A stretch of 39,203 nucleotides of DNA. Source: Candidatus Eisenbacteria bacterium (GTDB lineage Bacteria > Eisenbacteria > RBG-16-71-46). The position numbers and the translations under genes were made by a program. Positions 1 through 9,242 of this stretch are shown here, piece after piece. Location of the stretch: NCBI GenBank assembly GCA_035712145.1, contig DASTBI010000047.1, positions 1 to 39,203 on the forward strand. The letters run 5' to 3'. How positions within the stretch are numbered: position 1 is the stretch's first letter; each line of letters opens with the position of its first letter. The notes under the pieces are model-generated. The model searched no databases and was not told where the DNA came from. It worked only from the letters and a program-made list of their open reading frames with translations.

Positions 1-222
1 TCGTTAGGCGATGGCTCCTTCCAGGGCAGCTTCCTCGACGAGAACCAGGACCCCATCACGATCGAGGGACTGTGGGGGCTCGCCACCTGCAGCGGAGCGG
101 GCTCCGAAGTCGCGTGTCGCCTCTACTTCGCCGCCGGCCCCGATGACGAAACGCACGGACTCTTCGGCTACATCGAGTTGACCGAGGACGGCGAGGAACC
201 GCCGCCTCCAGGTGGAGGATGA
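1..222 (+). CDS. 3' end of a TIGR03118-like secreted protein (5' truncated by window edge)
   Basis: Frame 1 is open from the first base to the TGA at 220-222 and encodes 73 residues. The segment reads like the C-terminal end of TIGR03118-family proteins: a GLWGL stretch, then LYFAAGPDDETHGLFG, which resembles that family's terminal 'LYFtAGPnDEsHGLFG' signature (recalled, not searched). It ends in a short EEPPPPGGG linker-like tail. Members are exported proteins of unknown biochemical role, so no function is assigned. After the stop the same frame has a second TGA at 229-231 and then continues open into the next gene, so the boundary between the two is unusual. The start lies outside the window. 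Confidence 0.6.
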   Translation, partial: SLGDGSFQGSFLDENQDPITIEGLWGLATCSGAGSEVACRLYFAAGPDDETHGLFGYIELTEDGEEPPPPGGG

Positions 223-282
223 GAGACCTGAGAGAACAACGCCAAAGGCCGCGCGTTCTGGAGCAAGGCGTGCCGCGACAAC

Positions 283-342
283 GGCAACGGCGGTGGAAAC
301 GGCAACGGCGGTGGCAACGGCAACGGCAACGGCAATGGCAAC
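283..342 (+). repeat. GGCAAC hexamer array encoding Gly-Asn repeats
   Basis: Ten consecutive hexamers are GGCAAC or one- to three-base variants (GGCGGT, GGAAAC, GGCAAT). In frame 1 they encode a Gly/Asn-rich tract in the same frame as the FlgD-domain gene that has its first ATG at 427. Such arrays expand and contract by slippage, which could explain why the 5' part of that gene looks damaged. Confidence 0.75.
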
Positions 343-426
343 CAGGACAAGAACCAACATGGCAAGGGCCTGGGACTGGGTCTCGGCAACACCATTGGCA
401 TCGGCAACGGCAAGAACGGGCATGGG

Positions 427-1116
427 ATGGATCCGGATTCGCTGGACGTCCTTTTCGACAGCATCTCCGAGTCGATCGAAGCATTCGGCGGGAGCGGCTG
501 CTTCACGGCGGGCTGCGAGCTCCTCTCGGCGCGCGGCCAACGGAGCCTGAACGAGAGAGTTGCCCAGGACTTCCTGGTGCTGCTGCTCAATCGCGAGGCC
601 GGAATGATCTGCGACTCGAACTCGGTGTCCTGCGATGTCGAGGACATCGAGAACGTGGGCGACGTGATCGATTTCGTCGACGACCGGTTGTGCGCCGCGA
701 CCAACGGCGAGCTCGATGAGCTGAAGAGCCTCATCAGGTGCGCCATGAAGTCGCGCGACGGTGCCGACGACGTCGAGGAAGACAGCGCTTGGCGTCAGGC
801 GCTGACGGCTCCTCAGGTGCCTAAGGGTGGCATCCGCGTCAGGACCTTGAGCGGCAATCCTCTCCGTCCCTCGGCCGGCGTGCAGACCCGGATGCAGCTG
901 AGCACCGACGAACCGGTGATGGTGCAGTTCGGCATCTACGACGCGCAGGGCCGTCTGGTCGCCAGGTTGCTGAGCAACGTCGCGGTGGCGGGACAGAGGG
1001 TGGTGAGCTGGAACGGCAAGAACCTCGCGGGTGACCGTGTCCCGGCCGGCACGTACTTCTACCGTGCGACCGGACCGAACGCGAAGGCGAGTGGCACCAT
1101 CGTCGTGCTGAAGTAA
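427..1116 (+). CDS. Secreted protein with C-terminal FlgD-like Ig domain, probably 5'-broken
   Basis: From the first ATG the product has 229 residues. The first ~125 residues are acidic and Cys-containing, with the element QDFLVLLLNREAG followed by paired cysteines, and were not recognised. Residues about 137-229 form a FlgD-type Ig-like domain (GIYDAQGRLVARL, then VPAGTYFYRATG), typical of the extreme C terminus of exported proteins in FCB-type bacteria. The reading frame is open back to 232 and encodes a plausible FWSKAC motif plus a Gly/Asn repeat, but contains no ATG, GTG or TTG there. The real N terminus and signal peptide therefore appear to be missing, or separated by a frameshift near 219-240. 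No Shine-Dalgarno sequence precedes 427. A strong hairpin follows the stop. Confidence 0.6.
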   Translation: MDPDSLDVLFDSISESIEAFGGSGCFTAGCELLSARGQRSLNERVAQDFLVLLLNREAGMICDSNSVSCDVEDIENVGDVIDFVDDRLCAATNGELDELKSLIRCAMKSRDGADDVEEDSAWRQALTAPQVPKGGIRVRTLSGNPLRPSAGVQTRMQLSTDEPVMVQFGIYDAQGRLVARLLSNVAVAGQRVVSWNGKNLAGDRVPAGTYFYRATGPNAKASGTIVVLK

Positions 1117-1139
1117 CCGATCGCGCAGGGAAGCGAGAC

Positions 1140-1171
1140 ACCACGGCCACGCCAGCACGGGTGGCCGTGGT
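1140..1171 (+). terminator. Hairpin terminator after the FlgD-domain gene
   Basis: An 11-bp perfect stem (ACCACGGCCAC pairing with GTGGCCGTGGT) closes a 10-nt loop 23 bases after the stop at 1116. The following bases are only weakly T-rich (CGTTCG). It separates the secreted-protein gene from cinA. Position and stem strength support a terminator. Confidence 0.65.
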
Positions 1172-1263
1172 CGTTCGTGGCGACTTGCGGTTGCGCCGCC
1201 CGCCCGAATCCGGCATCGTCCGCGCGCGTCATCCTCCGGCGGCCAGGGCCGAAACCAATCCGC

Positions 1264-2520
1264 ATGCAGATCGAGATCGTCACCATCGGCTACGAGGTCC
1301 TCTCGGGCCGGACCCTCGACACCAATTTCTCCTGGCTCGCGCGCGCGCTCGAGGAAGCCAGCGTGCAGGTGGCGTGGCACACCACCGTCGGCGACGATCC
1401 CAAGTTCATCGGTGAAGCGCTGAGGCGTGCGCTCGACCGCGCCGATGCCGTGGTGACGACGGGCGGCCTGGGGCCGACGCCGGATGACCTCACGCGCAAG
1501 GCCGTGGCCACCGCGCTGCGCCGGCCGCTGCAGCTCGACGAGGCGGTGCTCGAGAGCATTCGCGAGCGCGCTCGCCGGGCCAACCGCAAGCTTCCTCCTT
1601 CGGTGGAGACGCAGGCGCTGCTGCCGCGTGGTGCTACGGCGTGGCCGAATCCCGTCGGCAGCGCGCCAGGGCTGCTGATCGTTCACGGCGACAAGCCGGT
1701 CATCATGCTGCCGGGCGTGCCGCAGGAGATGGAGGCGCTCGCCGAGCAGTTCGTGGTGCCGTATCTGCGGGAGCGCACCGGCCGCACGGTCGAGTCCTTC
1801 ACGCTGCGCACCGCCGGGGTCTACGAGAGCATGCTCCACGAGGCGATCGGCAAGATGCCCGCGCGCTGGCCCGCCACGTCGCTCGCCTACCTGCCGAGCT
1901 ACTTCGGCGTGGACCTGCGCGTCACCACCGCGGGCGCCGATGCCGACGCGGTGCGCTCCGTGTCGAGCCGCGCGCGCCACGAGCTCATGGAGAAGGTCGC
2001 TCCGGTCGTGTACGCAGAAGGCGGCGAGGCCATGGAAGCCGTGGTTGGCCGGCTGCTGCTCGAGCAGGGACTGCGGCTCACGTCCGCCGAGTCGTGCACC
2101 GGTGGCCTGCTGGCCAAGCGCGTCACCGACGTTCCCGGCGCTTCGCGCTACTTCGAGCGCGGCTTCGTCACCTATTCCAACGAAGCCAAGGTGCAGATGC
2201 TGGGCGTGAGCGCCGCAGACCTCGAAGCGCACGGCGCGGTGAGTGCGCCGGTCGCCGAGCAGCTCGCGCGCGGAGCGCGGCGCGTGTCGGGCGCCGAAGT
2301 CGGCGTCGGCATCACCGGCATCGCCGGCCCCGAAGGCGGCACGGCGACCAAGCCGGTGGGCACCGTGTTCATCGCCGTTTCCTCGCCGCGCGGCGAGGCC
2401 GTGCGCACCTATCGATTCATGGGGAGTCGGGTCGCGGTCCGCGAGCGCGCCACACAGACCGCGCTCGATCTTCTGCGGCGCCAGCTCGGCGGCCTGCCCC
2501 TCGACCCGCGCCTCGGGTGA
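1264..2520 (+). CDS. cinA: CinA: MoCF-like domain plus nicotinamide-nucleotide amidohydrolase
   Basis: The 418-residue product has the full two-domain CinA layout. The N-terminal ~170 residues are the molybdopterin-binding-like (COG1058) domain, with the TTGGLGPTPDD loop. The C-terminal ~160 residues are the PncC/CinA deamidase domain, with SAESCTGG near residue 278 and the GITGIAGPEGG loop. In characterised homologues the C-terminal domain deamidates NMN for pyridine-nucleotide salvage, and the N-terminal domain can act on ADP-ribose. The ATG at 1264 is chosen because the family begins at 'Mx(I/A)EIVTIG'; the longer in-frame GTG-start version adds unrelated residues. No clear Shine-Dalgarno precedes it. 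The stop overlaps the thpR start (TGATG). cinA-thpR-recA proximity is common in bacteria. Confidence 0.95.
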   Translation: MQIEIVTIGYEVLSGRTLDTNFSWLARALEEASVQVAWHTTVGDDPKFIGEALRRALDRADAVVTTGGLGPTPDDLTRKAVATALRRPLQLDEAVLESIRERARRANRKLPPSVETQALLPRGATAWPNPVGSAPGLLIVHGDKPVIMLPGVPQEMEALAEQFVVPYLRERTGRTVESFTLRTAGVYESMLHEAIGKMPARWPATSLAYLPSYFGVDLRVTTAGADADAVRSVSSRARHELMEKVAPVVYAEGGEAMEAVVGRLLLEQGLRLTSAESCTGGLLAKRVTDVPGASRYFERGFVTYSNEAKVQMLGVSAADLEAHGAVSAPVAEQLARGARRVSGAEVGVGITGIAGPEGGTATKPVGTVFIAVSSPRGEAVRTYRFMGSRVAVRERATQTALDLLRRQLGGLPLDPRLG

Positions 2521-3116
2521 TGGCGAAGCAGGGGGAGAACGAGCGGCTCCGCATCTTCCTCGCCGTGTTCCCTCCGCCGGCCACTCAGGCGGCGGCCGAG
2601 CGCAGGATCGAGCGGCTGAAGCAGCCGGATGACCATGTGTCCTGGGTCAAGCGCGACAACCTTCACTACACGTTGCGCTTCCTCGGCGATCTCGGGGCCG
2701 ACGGCGCGCGGCGTGCCGCGGAAGCGGCCCGGGCGGCCGCCGAAGCGCAGCCGGCCTTCGACGCCTGTCTTGGCGGACTGGGCGCCTTCCCCAACGCGCG
2801 CAAGGCGCGCGTCCTCTGGCTCGGCTTGTCGAAGGGCGGCGAGTCGCTGAGCGCGCTGGCTCGCGCGGTCGAGGCCGCGCTCCAGAAGAAGGGCTTCGGG
2901 CGTGCCGATCGGCCGTTCGCGTCCCATCTGACGATCGGCCGCGTGCGCACGCCGGGACGCGACTGGACCGATGCCCTCGAGGCCGCCGCGGCGCCGCAAG
3001 ACGAAGACGGTGCGCGCTTCCGCGTGGATCGCGTCCTGGTGGTGCACAGCCAGCTCTCGCCCAAGGGCTCGATCTACAGCGTGCGGGCCGAGGTTCCGCT
3101 TCGGGGTGAGTCATGA
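2520..3116 (+). CDS. thpR: RNA 2',3'-cyclic phosphodiesterase (2H family, ThpR/LigT)
   Basis: The 198-residue product carries the two HxT motifs of the 2H phosphoesterases: H49-Y-T51 in HYTLRFLG and H136-L-T138 in SHLTIGRVR. Length and spacing fit the ThpR/LigT family, which opens 2',3'-cyclic phosphates to 2'-phosphomonoesters and can join 2'-5' RNA ends in vitro. The ATG at 2520 overlaps the cinA stop, and the stop overlaps the next gene's ATG (ATGA at 3113), so translation is probably coupled across the three genes. Confidence 0.93.
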   Translation: MAKQGENERLRIFLAVFPPPATQAAAERRIERLKQPDDHVSWVKRDNLHYTLRFLGDLGADGARRAAEAARAAAEAQPAFDACLGGLGAFPNARKARVLWLGLSKGGESLSALARAVEAALQKKGFGRADRPFASHLTIGRVRTPGRDWTDALEAAAAPQDEDGARFRVDRVLVVHSQLSPKGSIYSVRAEVPLRGES

Positions 3117-4651
3117 CGCTCGGGCTTCCTCCTCCCGGACGCCGGCATCGCGCGCAATGGCTCGGACTCGCGCTGGGCACCCTGGCCCTCCACCTGATCG
3201 GGCTCACTCGCTACGGTTGGTTCCGCGACGAGTTCTACTACGTCGCCTGCGCCCGGCGCCTGACCTGGGGCTACGTGGATCATCCGCCGCTGTCCATCGC
3301 CGTGCTGGCCCTGGTGCGCGGCGTGGCGGGCGAATCGCTGTTCGCCATCCGGCTCACGGCCGCCGTGGCGGGCGCAGCCACCGTCTATTTCACCGCCCGT
3401 CTCGCGCGCGAGATGGGCGGCGGGGCGTTCGCTCAGGCGCTGGCCGGCCTCGCCGCGCTGCTGGCCCCGATCTTCCTCGGCATCACGCGCTTCTACTCGA
3501 TGAATGCATTCGACGTGCTGATCTGGACGCTGGCCTCGCTCGCCTTGATCGGCGCACTGCGCGAAGGCGGAGCTCGTCGCTGGTCGATGCTCGGGCTTTG
3601 GATGGGCCTCGGCCTGCTCAACAAGATCAGCATGATGTGGTTCGGCATCGGCCTCCTGGCCGGTCTCGTGTGGACGTCCCATCGCCGGCACCTGCTGACG
3701 CCGTGGCCTTACCTGGCCGCCGCCGTCGCGGTCCTTTGCTTCCTGCCGCACGTGCTGTGGCAGGCGGCGAATCAGTGGCCGACGCGGGAGTTCATGCGCA
3801 ACGCCACCGCGTACAAGATGGCGACCGTCTCGGTGCGCGACTTCCTGCTCACCCAGTTCCGCGTCCTCGGCGCGGGCAACGCGCTCATCTATGTCCCGGG
3901 TCTCCTCTATGGATTGCTGGCGGCGGGTGGCGCGCCTTGGCGCATCTTCTCGATTCTCTTCCTCACGGTCGCGACGCTGCTCATCGCTGCGGGCACGAGC
4001 CGCGCCAACTATCTCGCCGTCGCTTACCCTCCGCTGTTCGCGCTCGGTGGATTGGCCTGGGAGCGATGGAGCGCACGCGCGCCGCGGCTGGCCCGCGGCG
4101 CCCTGGTCGCCGTGGTCATTCTGCTCGGGCTGCCCTGGATCCCGCTGGCGCTTCCTGTTTTGCCGGTCGAGGACTTCATCCGCTACCAGGCCGCCCTCGG
4201 AATGCAGCCGAAGAGCGAGGAGCGCAAGGAGGTCGGCCCGCTGCCGCAGCACTACGCCGACGAGCACGGCTGGAACGAGCTCGCGTCCGAGGTCGCCAAG
4301 GCTCTTGCGCGGCTCACGCCCGAGGAGCGCGCGAAGGCCGTCGTGTTCGGCCAGAACTACGGCGAGGCCGGGGCGATCGACGTGCTCGGCCGGAAGCTCG
4401 GCCTGCCGAGGGCGATCAGCGGCCACAACAACTACTGGCTCTGGGGGCCCGGGGATTGGGATGGGAGCGTGATCATCATCATCGGCGGCGACCGCCCGGA
4501 CAACGCCGCCTTCTTCGAGAGCGTCGAGGTGGTGGGGACCTGGGACCACCCCTACGCGATGCCCTACGAGCGCCACCTGGACATCTCCATCGGACGGCGG
4601 TTGAAGAAGACCCCGAAGGAGGTGTGGCCGCAACTCAGGCATTACAACTAG
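3113..4651 (+). CDS. GT39/ArnT-like membrane glycosyltransferase
   Basis: The 512-residue polytopic protein begins with a basic N terminus and a first membrane helix (residues ~16-33). It then has D39-E40 in RDEFYY, the acidic pair of the first periplasmic loop that is the hallmark of GT-C enzymes of the PMT/ArnT type, and a DHPPL motif at 56-60. Many further hydrophobic helices follow to about residue 355. The C-terminal ~150 residues are soluble and probably periplasmic. Such enzymes move a sugar from a polyprenyl-phosphate donor to a lipid or protein; donor and acceptor cannot be read from sequence. It is coupled to thpR by an ATGA overlap. Confidence 0.88.
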   Translation: MTLGLPPPGRRHRAQWLGLALGTLALHLIGLTRYGWFRDEFYYVACARRLTWGYVDHPPLSIAVLALVRGVAGESLFAIRLTAAVAGAATVYFTARLAREMGGGAFAQALAGLAALLAPIFLGITRFYSMNAFDVLIWTLASLALIGALREGGARRWSMLGLWMGLGLLNKISMMWFGIGLLAGLVWTSHRRHLLTPWPYLAAAVAVLCFLPHVLWQAANQWPTREFMRNATAYKMATVSVRDFLLTQFRVLGAGNALIYVPGLLYGLLAAGGAPWRIFSILFLTVATLLIAAGTSRANYLAVAYPPLFALGGLAWERWSARAPRLARGALVAVVILLGLPWIPLALPVLPVEDFIRYQAALGMQPKSEERKEVGPLPQHYADEHGWNELASEVAKALARLTPEERAKAVVFGQNYGEAGAIDVLGRKLGLPRAISGHNNYWLWGPGDWDGSVIIIIGGDRPDNAAFFESVEVVGTWDHPYAMPYERHLDISIGRRLKKTPKEVWPQLRHYN

Positions 4652-4669
4652 CCCGGCTGGTGCTAATCT
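4641..4669 (+). promoter_or_regulatory. Weak sigma70-like promoter candidate for the small lipoprotein
   Basis: ATTACA and TAATCT are separated by 17 bases, with a TG one base before the second box (extended -10). The predicted start is about 50 bases upstream of the lipoprotein ATG at 4724. The match is modest and overlaps the end of the preceding gene. Confidence 0.25.
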
Positions 4670-4723
4670 TTGGCCCTCAGCTCCCCACGCTGGCAGGGAG
4701 GCCGGCGATTCTCAGGAGAACGC

Positions 4724-4999
4724 ATGCGCTTTCTCGTGCTGCTCCTCGCTGCCGCCACGCTCGCGGGCTGCTCCAAGAAGATCCGAGTCGAATCGGATAC
4801 GACCTGGGAGGGCACGGTCAACGGGGCCACGGTCACGGGCACCGGCGACCAGACCTACGAGCTCAACGGCGACACCAACTGCTATACGCTGAAGAAGACC
4901 ACCGCAGTTGGCTATCTCCGGGTCAAGATCAAGAAGGGCACCGGATCGGATCAATCCACGGAAGCGGAGTTCGGAGAGATCAGAGGCTGCCTCCAGTAG
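4724..4999 (+). CDS. Small lipoprotein of unknown function
   Basis: The 91-residue product starts with a classic lipoprotein signal: MRFLVLLLAAATLAGC, lipobox LAGC, acylated Cys16. The mature part is a small Thr/Gly-rich, probably all-beta domain (EGTVNGATVTGTGDQTYEL) with two cysteines, at NCYTLKK and GCLQ, that could form a disulfide. The ATG at 4724 is preferred over an upstream in-frame start because it begins the signal peptide and has CAGGAGA about 6 bases upstream. It stands alone between the GT39 gene and recA. The domain was not recognised. Confidence 0.8.
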   Translation: MRFLVLLLAAATLAGCSKKIRVESDTTWEGTVNGATVTGTGDQTYELNGDTNCYTLKKTTAVGYLRVKIKKGTGSDQSTEAEFGEIRGCLQ

Positions 5000-5040
5000 C
5001 CGACTCCTGAATGGGCATCAAAAGGCTCTTCCGGGGCACT

Positions 5041-5061
5041 GCCCAAATGTGTAATATGGGC
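5041..5061 (+). promoter_or_regulatory. Imperfect dyad overlapping a candidate recA -10 box
   Basis: A 21-bp inverted repeat (GCCCAAA, 7-base centre, TATGGGC, with 6 of 7 arm positions pairing) covers a TAATAT hexamer at 5052-5057 that could be the recA -10. The -35 region (TTCCGG at 5029) is weak. A palindrome over the promoter is where an SOS-type repressor would bind, but it matches neither the E. coli CTGT-N8-ACAG nor the Gram-positive GAAC-N4-GTTC box. Its role is therefore a guess. Confidence 0.35.
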
Positions 5062-5167
5062 CACGATCCGGAGTGAGAGGGCCTGCTTCTGATATGGTGC
5101 GGGCTACGGCCGGCTCCCGAATACTCCCCGCCTAAGGAAGGCAGCCCCTGCGAAGGAGACGCAGACC

Positions 5168-7399
<2,232 letters not shown>

Positions 7400-7429
7400 G
7401 ACGGGCCGCGTCGCTCATGGAGGAACGAC

Positions 7430-7651
7430 ATGAAACCGCCCATGTGTCCACAGTGCTCGGTCACTCTGGAACAAGGCTTCACCGTGGACCGCTCGCATTA
7501 CAGCTTCGGGCATCCCAGCAAGTGGGTGAGTGGTAGTCCGGAGCGGTCCTTTCTGTTCGGAGTGAAGACCGAGGGGCGGAAGCGATTCACGCTCGCCGCC
7601 TACCGCTGCCCGCAGTGCGGGCGGGTCGACTTCTACGCCCCCGAAGGGTGA
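7430..7651 (+). CDS. Small zinc-ribbon protein
   Basis: The 73-residue protein has two CxxC knuckles, CPQC at residues 6-9 and CPQCGR near 62-67, which form a four-cysteine zinc ribbon around a central aromatic/basic segment. Layout and length resemble the DUF6487-type (PF20097) ribbons, whose function is unknown. GGAGG lies 6-8 bases before the ATG. The gene follows recA by 30 bases and may be cotranscribed with it. Nothing points to a specific partner. Confidence 0.8.
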   Translation: MKPPMCPQCSVTLEQGFTVDRSHYSFGHPSKWVSGSPERSFLFGVKTEGRKRFTLAAYRCPQCGRVDFYAPEG

Positions 7652-7658
7652 TGCGCCC

Positions 7659-8324
7659 ATGAGGGCGGTTTCCTGGCGTCAGGCGATCGGCATTCCCCTC
7701 AACGTCTTCTTGTTCCTCTTCCTGATGGTGATGGGATGGGGGAGCTGGCAGGGGTTCTTCTCGCATCCGGTACGAGTCGGGGTGGTGATCCTGCACCTGC
7801 TGATGATCCCGGTGATGACGTTCAGCACGTCGGGGCGCAGCAAAGGCCTCAAGCATTCACCGGACTGGAAGCCCTTCTTCCCGCTGCTGGTCTTCCATTC
7901 GCTGTTCACCGCGTTCCTCATGCCCTACATGGACGCGCGTGATCAGTGGGTGCTTCCCGGCGGAGATGCCCTGCGCTGGGCCGGGTTCCTGGTGCTGGCG
8001 CTGGGCGTGTCGCTGCGACTCGGCCCGATGCTCGAGCTCGGAAGGCGCTTCGTCTCGGTCGTGGCGCTGCAGCCCGACCACACGGTTCACACCGGCGGCT
8101 TCTATACCTGGGTGCGGCATCCGTCCTACCTCGGCATTCTGCTCATGGACCTGGGTTTCGCGGGGGTCTTCCGCAGCGCCGTGGCGCTGGCTCTCATGCC
8201 GGTGGTGATCTGGATGTTCAAGCGCCGGATGGACGTCGAAGAGGCGTTCATGGTCGACCAGTTCGGCGGTGAGTATCGCGACTACATGGGGCGCACGCGC
8301 CGCATCGTGCCCGGAGTGTACTGA
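7659..8324 (+). CDS. Isoprenylcysteine carboxyl methyltransferase-like membrane protein
   Basis: The 221-residue protein has about five hydrophobic helices. Its C-terminal signature is that of the ICMT/PEMT membrane methyltransferases: H(T)VHTGGFYTWVRHPSYLGILL followed downstream by EEAFMVDQFGGEYRDYM, where RHPxY and the EE..F pair bind S-adenosylmethionine. In bacteria the substrate is usually unknown (lipids or small molecules rather than prenylated proteins). It starts 8 bases after the zinc-ribbon stop. Its last codons overlap the next gene (TGATG), and a degenerate copy of its 3' end recurs at about 8744-8790. Confidence 0.85.
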   Translation: MRAVSWRQAIGIPLNVFLFLFLMVMGWGSWQGFFSHPVRVGVVILHLLMIPVMTFSTSGRSKGLKHSPDWKPFFPLLVFHSLFTAFLMPYMDARDQWVLPGGDALRWAGFLVLALGVSLRLGPMLELGRRFVSVVALQPDHTVHTGGFYTWVRHPSYLGILLMDLGFAGVFRSAVALALMPVVIWMFKRRMDVEEAFMVDQFGGEYRDYMGRTRRIVPGVY

Positions 8325-8734
8325 TGAGGTGGATCGTGATCGCACTGCTGTTCGCGGCCTCGTGGGGCTGCCAGAGCAATCCGCGGTCAGGCTCTTCCAA
8401 GCAGGAGACAGCGTCTTCGGACGATCCACGCGCGCGCTTCCGCTGCGCCGGAAACGAACCGGGCTGGAATCTGACGATCTCATCCGACAGCCTGGTGTTC
8501 GTGGGCGACTATGGCGAGGTCCGAGCCGCTTACCCCTGGGTCGAGCCGCGGACAGGCAATGGGATGTGGGTCTACGAGTACGTGAACGCGAGCGTCCCCG
8601 GCGGATTTGCGCGCCTGACCGTCCTCATCGTCCGGGATTCGTGCAGCGACGGGATGTCGGACAAGACTTACGAATACCAGGCGAGGGTGATGCACCAGCT
8701 CAAGGGCTACGTGGGATGCGCAACACGGCTGTAA
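8324..8734 (+). CDS. Lipoprotein, COG3650-like, tandem copy 1
   Basis: The 136-residue protein has a lipoprotein signal ending in SWGC (Cys16), a ~20-residue Ser-rich linker and a ~100-residue domain. The domain starts RFRCAGNEPGW and ends YVGCATRL, with a central RDSCSDGMSD. The 'GNEPGW' opening and paired cysteines resemble COG3650/heat-shock HslJ-associated lipoproteins; the biochemical role is unknown. The start overlaps the methyltransferase stop (TGATG). It is about 70 % identical by eye to copy 2 over the domain. Confidence 0.8.
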   Translation: MRWIVIALLFAASWGCQSNPRSGSSKQETASSDDPRARFRCAGNEPGWNLTISSDSLVFVGDYGEVRAAYPWVEPRTGNGMWVYEYVNASVPGGFARLTVLIVRDSCSDGMSDKTYEYQARVMHQLKGYVGCATRL

Positions 8735-8790
8735 GAGAACGGCGCGACTCCATGGCGGGCACACGACGCATCCTGCCCGGAGTGCACTGA
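8716..8790 (+). pseudogene. Chimeric scar ORF: recX N terminus fused to ICMT C terminus
   Basis: A 24-codon frame reads MRNTAVRERRDS then MAGTRRILPGVH and stops. The first part matches the recX start downstream (MRNALVRDRRDP at 9224), and the second matches the methyltransferase end (GRTRRIVPGVY at 8324). It is the junction of the tandem duplication. It overlaps the end of lipoprotein copy 1, and its stop overlaps the start of copy 2 (TGATG). It may still serve to couple translation; a functional peptide is unlikely. Confidence 0.8.
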
Positions 8791-9242
8791 TGAGGTGGTG
8801 CGCGGCGATGCTGGTCGGGGCGGCCTTGGGTTGCGGGAGCGGCTCGGAGCAGCCATCCCCAGCCACGGACTCGCAACCCCCTCCGCCGGGCGCGGAAGCG
8901 CCCGCACCCACCGAACACACCGCGACCCCGGGGGCGGACCCACGCTTTCGTTGCGTCGGCAACGAGCCCGGCTGGACTCTGGCGATCCGGCCGGACAGCC
9001 TGGTGTTCGTTGGCGACTATGGGGAAGTGCGCGCCGCGTACCCGGGCGTTGCTCCCCGAGTTGGCGATGGGATCTGGTACTACGAGAGCGTGAACCGCTC
9101 GGTGTCGAGCGGGTACTCCCGTCTCACCGCCATCGTGGTGCGCGACTCGTGCAACGATGGCATGTCCGATCGGACCTACGAATACACGGTACGGGTGATC
9201 TACGACCTCAGGGCCTACGTGGGATGCGGAACGCGCTTGTAA
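8790..9242 (+). CDS. Lipoprotein, COG3650-like, tandem copy 2
   Basis: The 150-residue paralogue of the preceding gene has a signal ending in LGC (Cys15), a Pro-rich linker about 14 residues longer than in copy 1, and the same domain (RFRCVGNEPGW, DSLVFVGDYGEVRAAYP, RDSCNDGMSD, YVGCGTRL). All four domain cysteines are conserved between copies, suggesting two disulfides in an exported beta-rich domain. The linker is the most diverged part. Its 3' end overlaps the recX start by 19 bases. Confidence 0.8.
   Translation: MRWCAAMLVGAALGCGSGSEQPSPATDSQPPPPGAEAPAPTEHTATPGADPRFRCVGNEPGWTLAIRPDSLVFVGDYGEVRAAYPGVAPRVGDGIWYYESVNRSVSSGYSRLTAIVVRDSCNDGMSDRTYEYTVRVIYDLRAYVGCGTRL

Noticed and set aside
283-342. 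Considered as a CRISPR or iteron array
   Set aside because: The unit is a six-base coding repeat without spacers; it encodes Gly-Asn in an open frame.
4-2232. Very long minus-strand open frame (742 codons)
   Set aside because: It lies antisense to cinA and the upstream genes, its translation is low-complexity Arg/Ala/His with no domain, and it is a typical high-GC shadow.
3074-4642. Minus-strand open frame of 522 codons
   Set aside because: It is antisense to the GT39 gene, is charged and repetitive, and has no recognisable domain or ribosome-binding site.
5000-5040. Possible terminator after the small lipoprotein
   Set aside because: The only pairing (GGGCA with TGCCC) is five base pairs across a loop of more than 20 bases.
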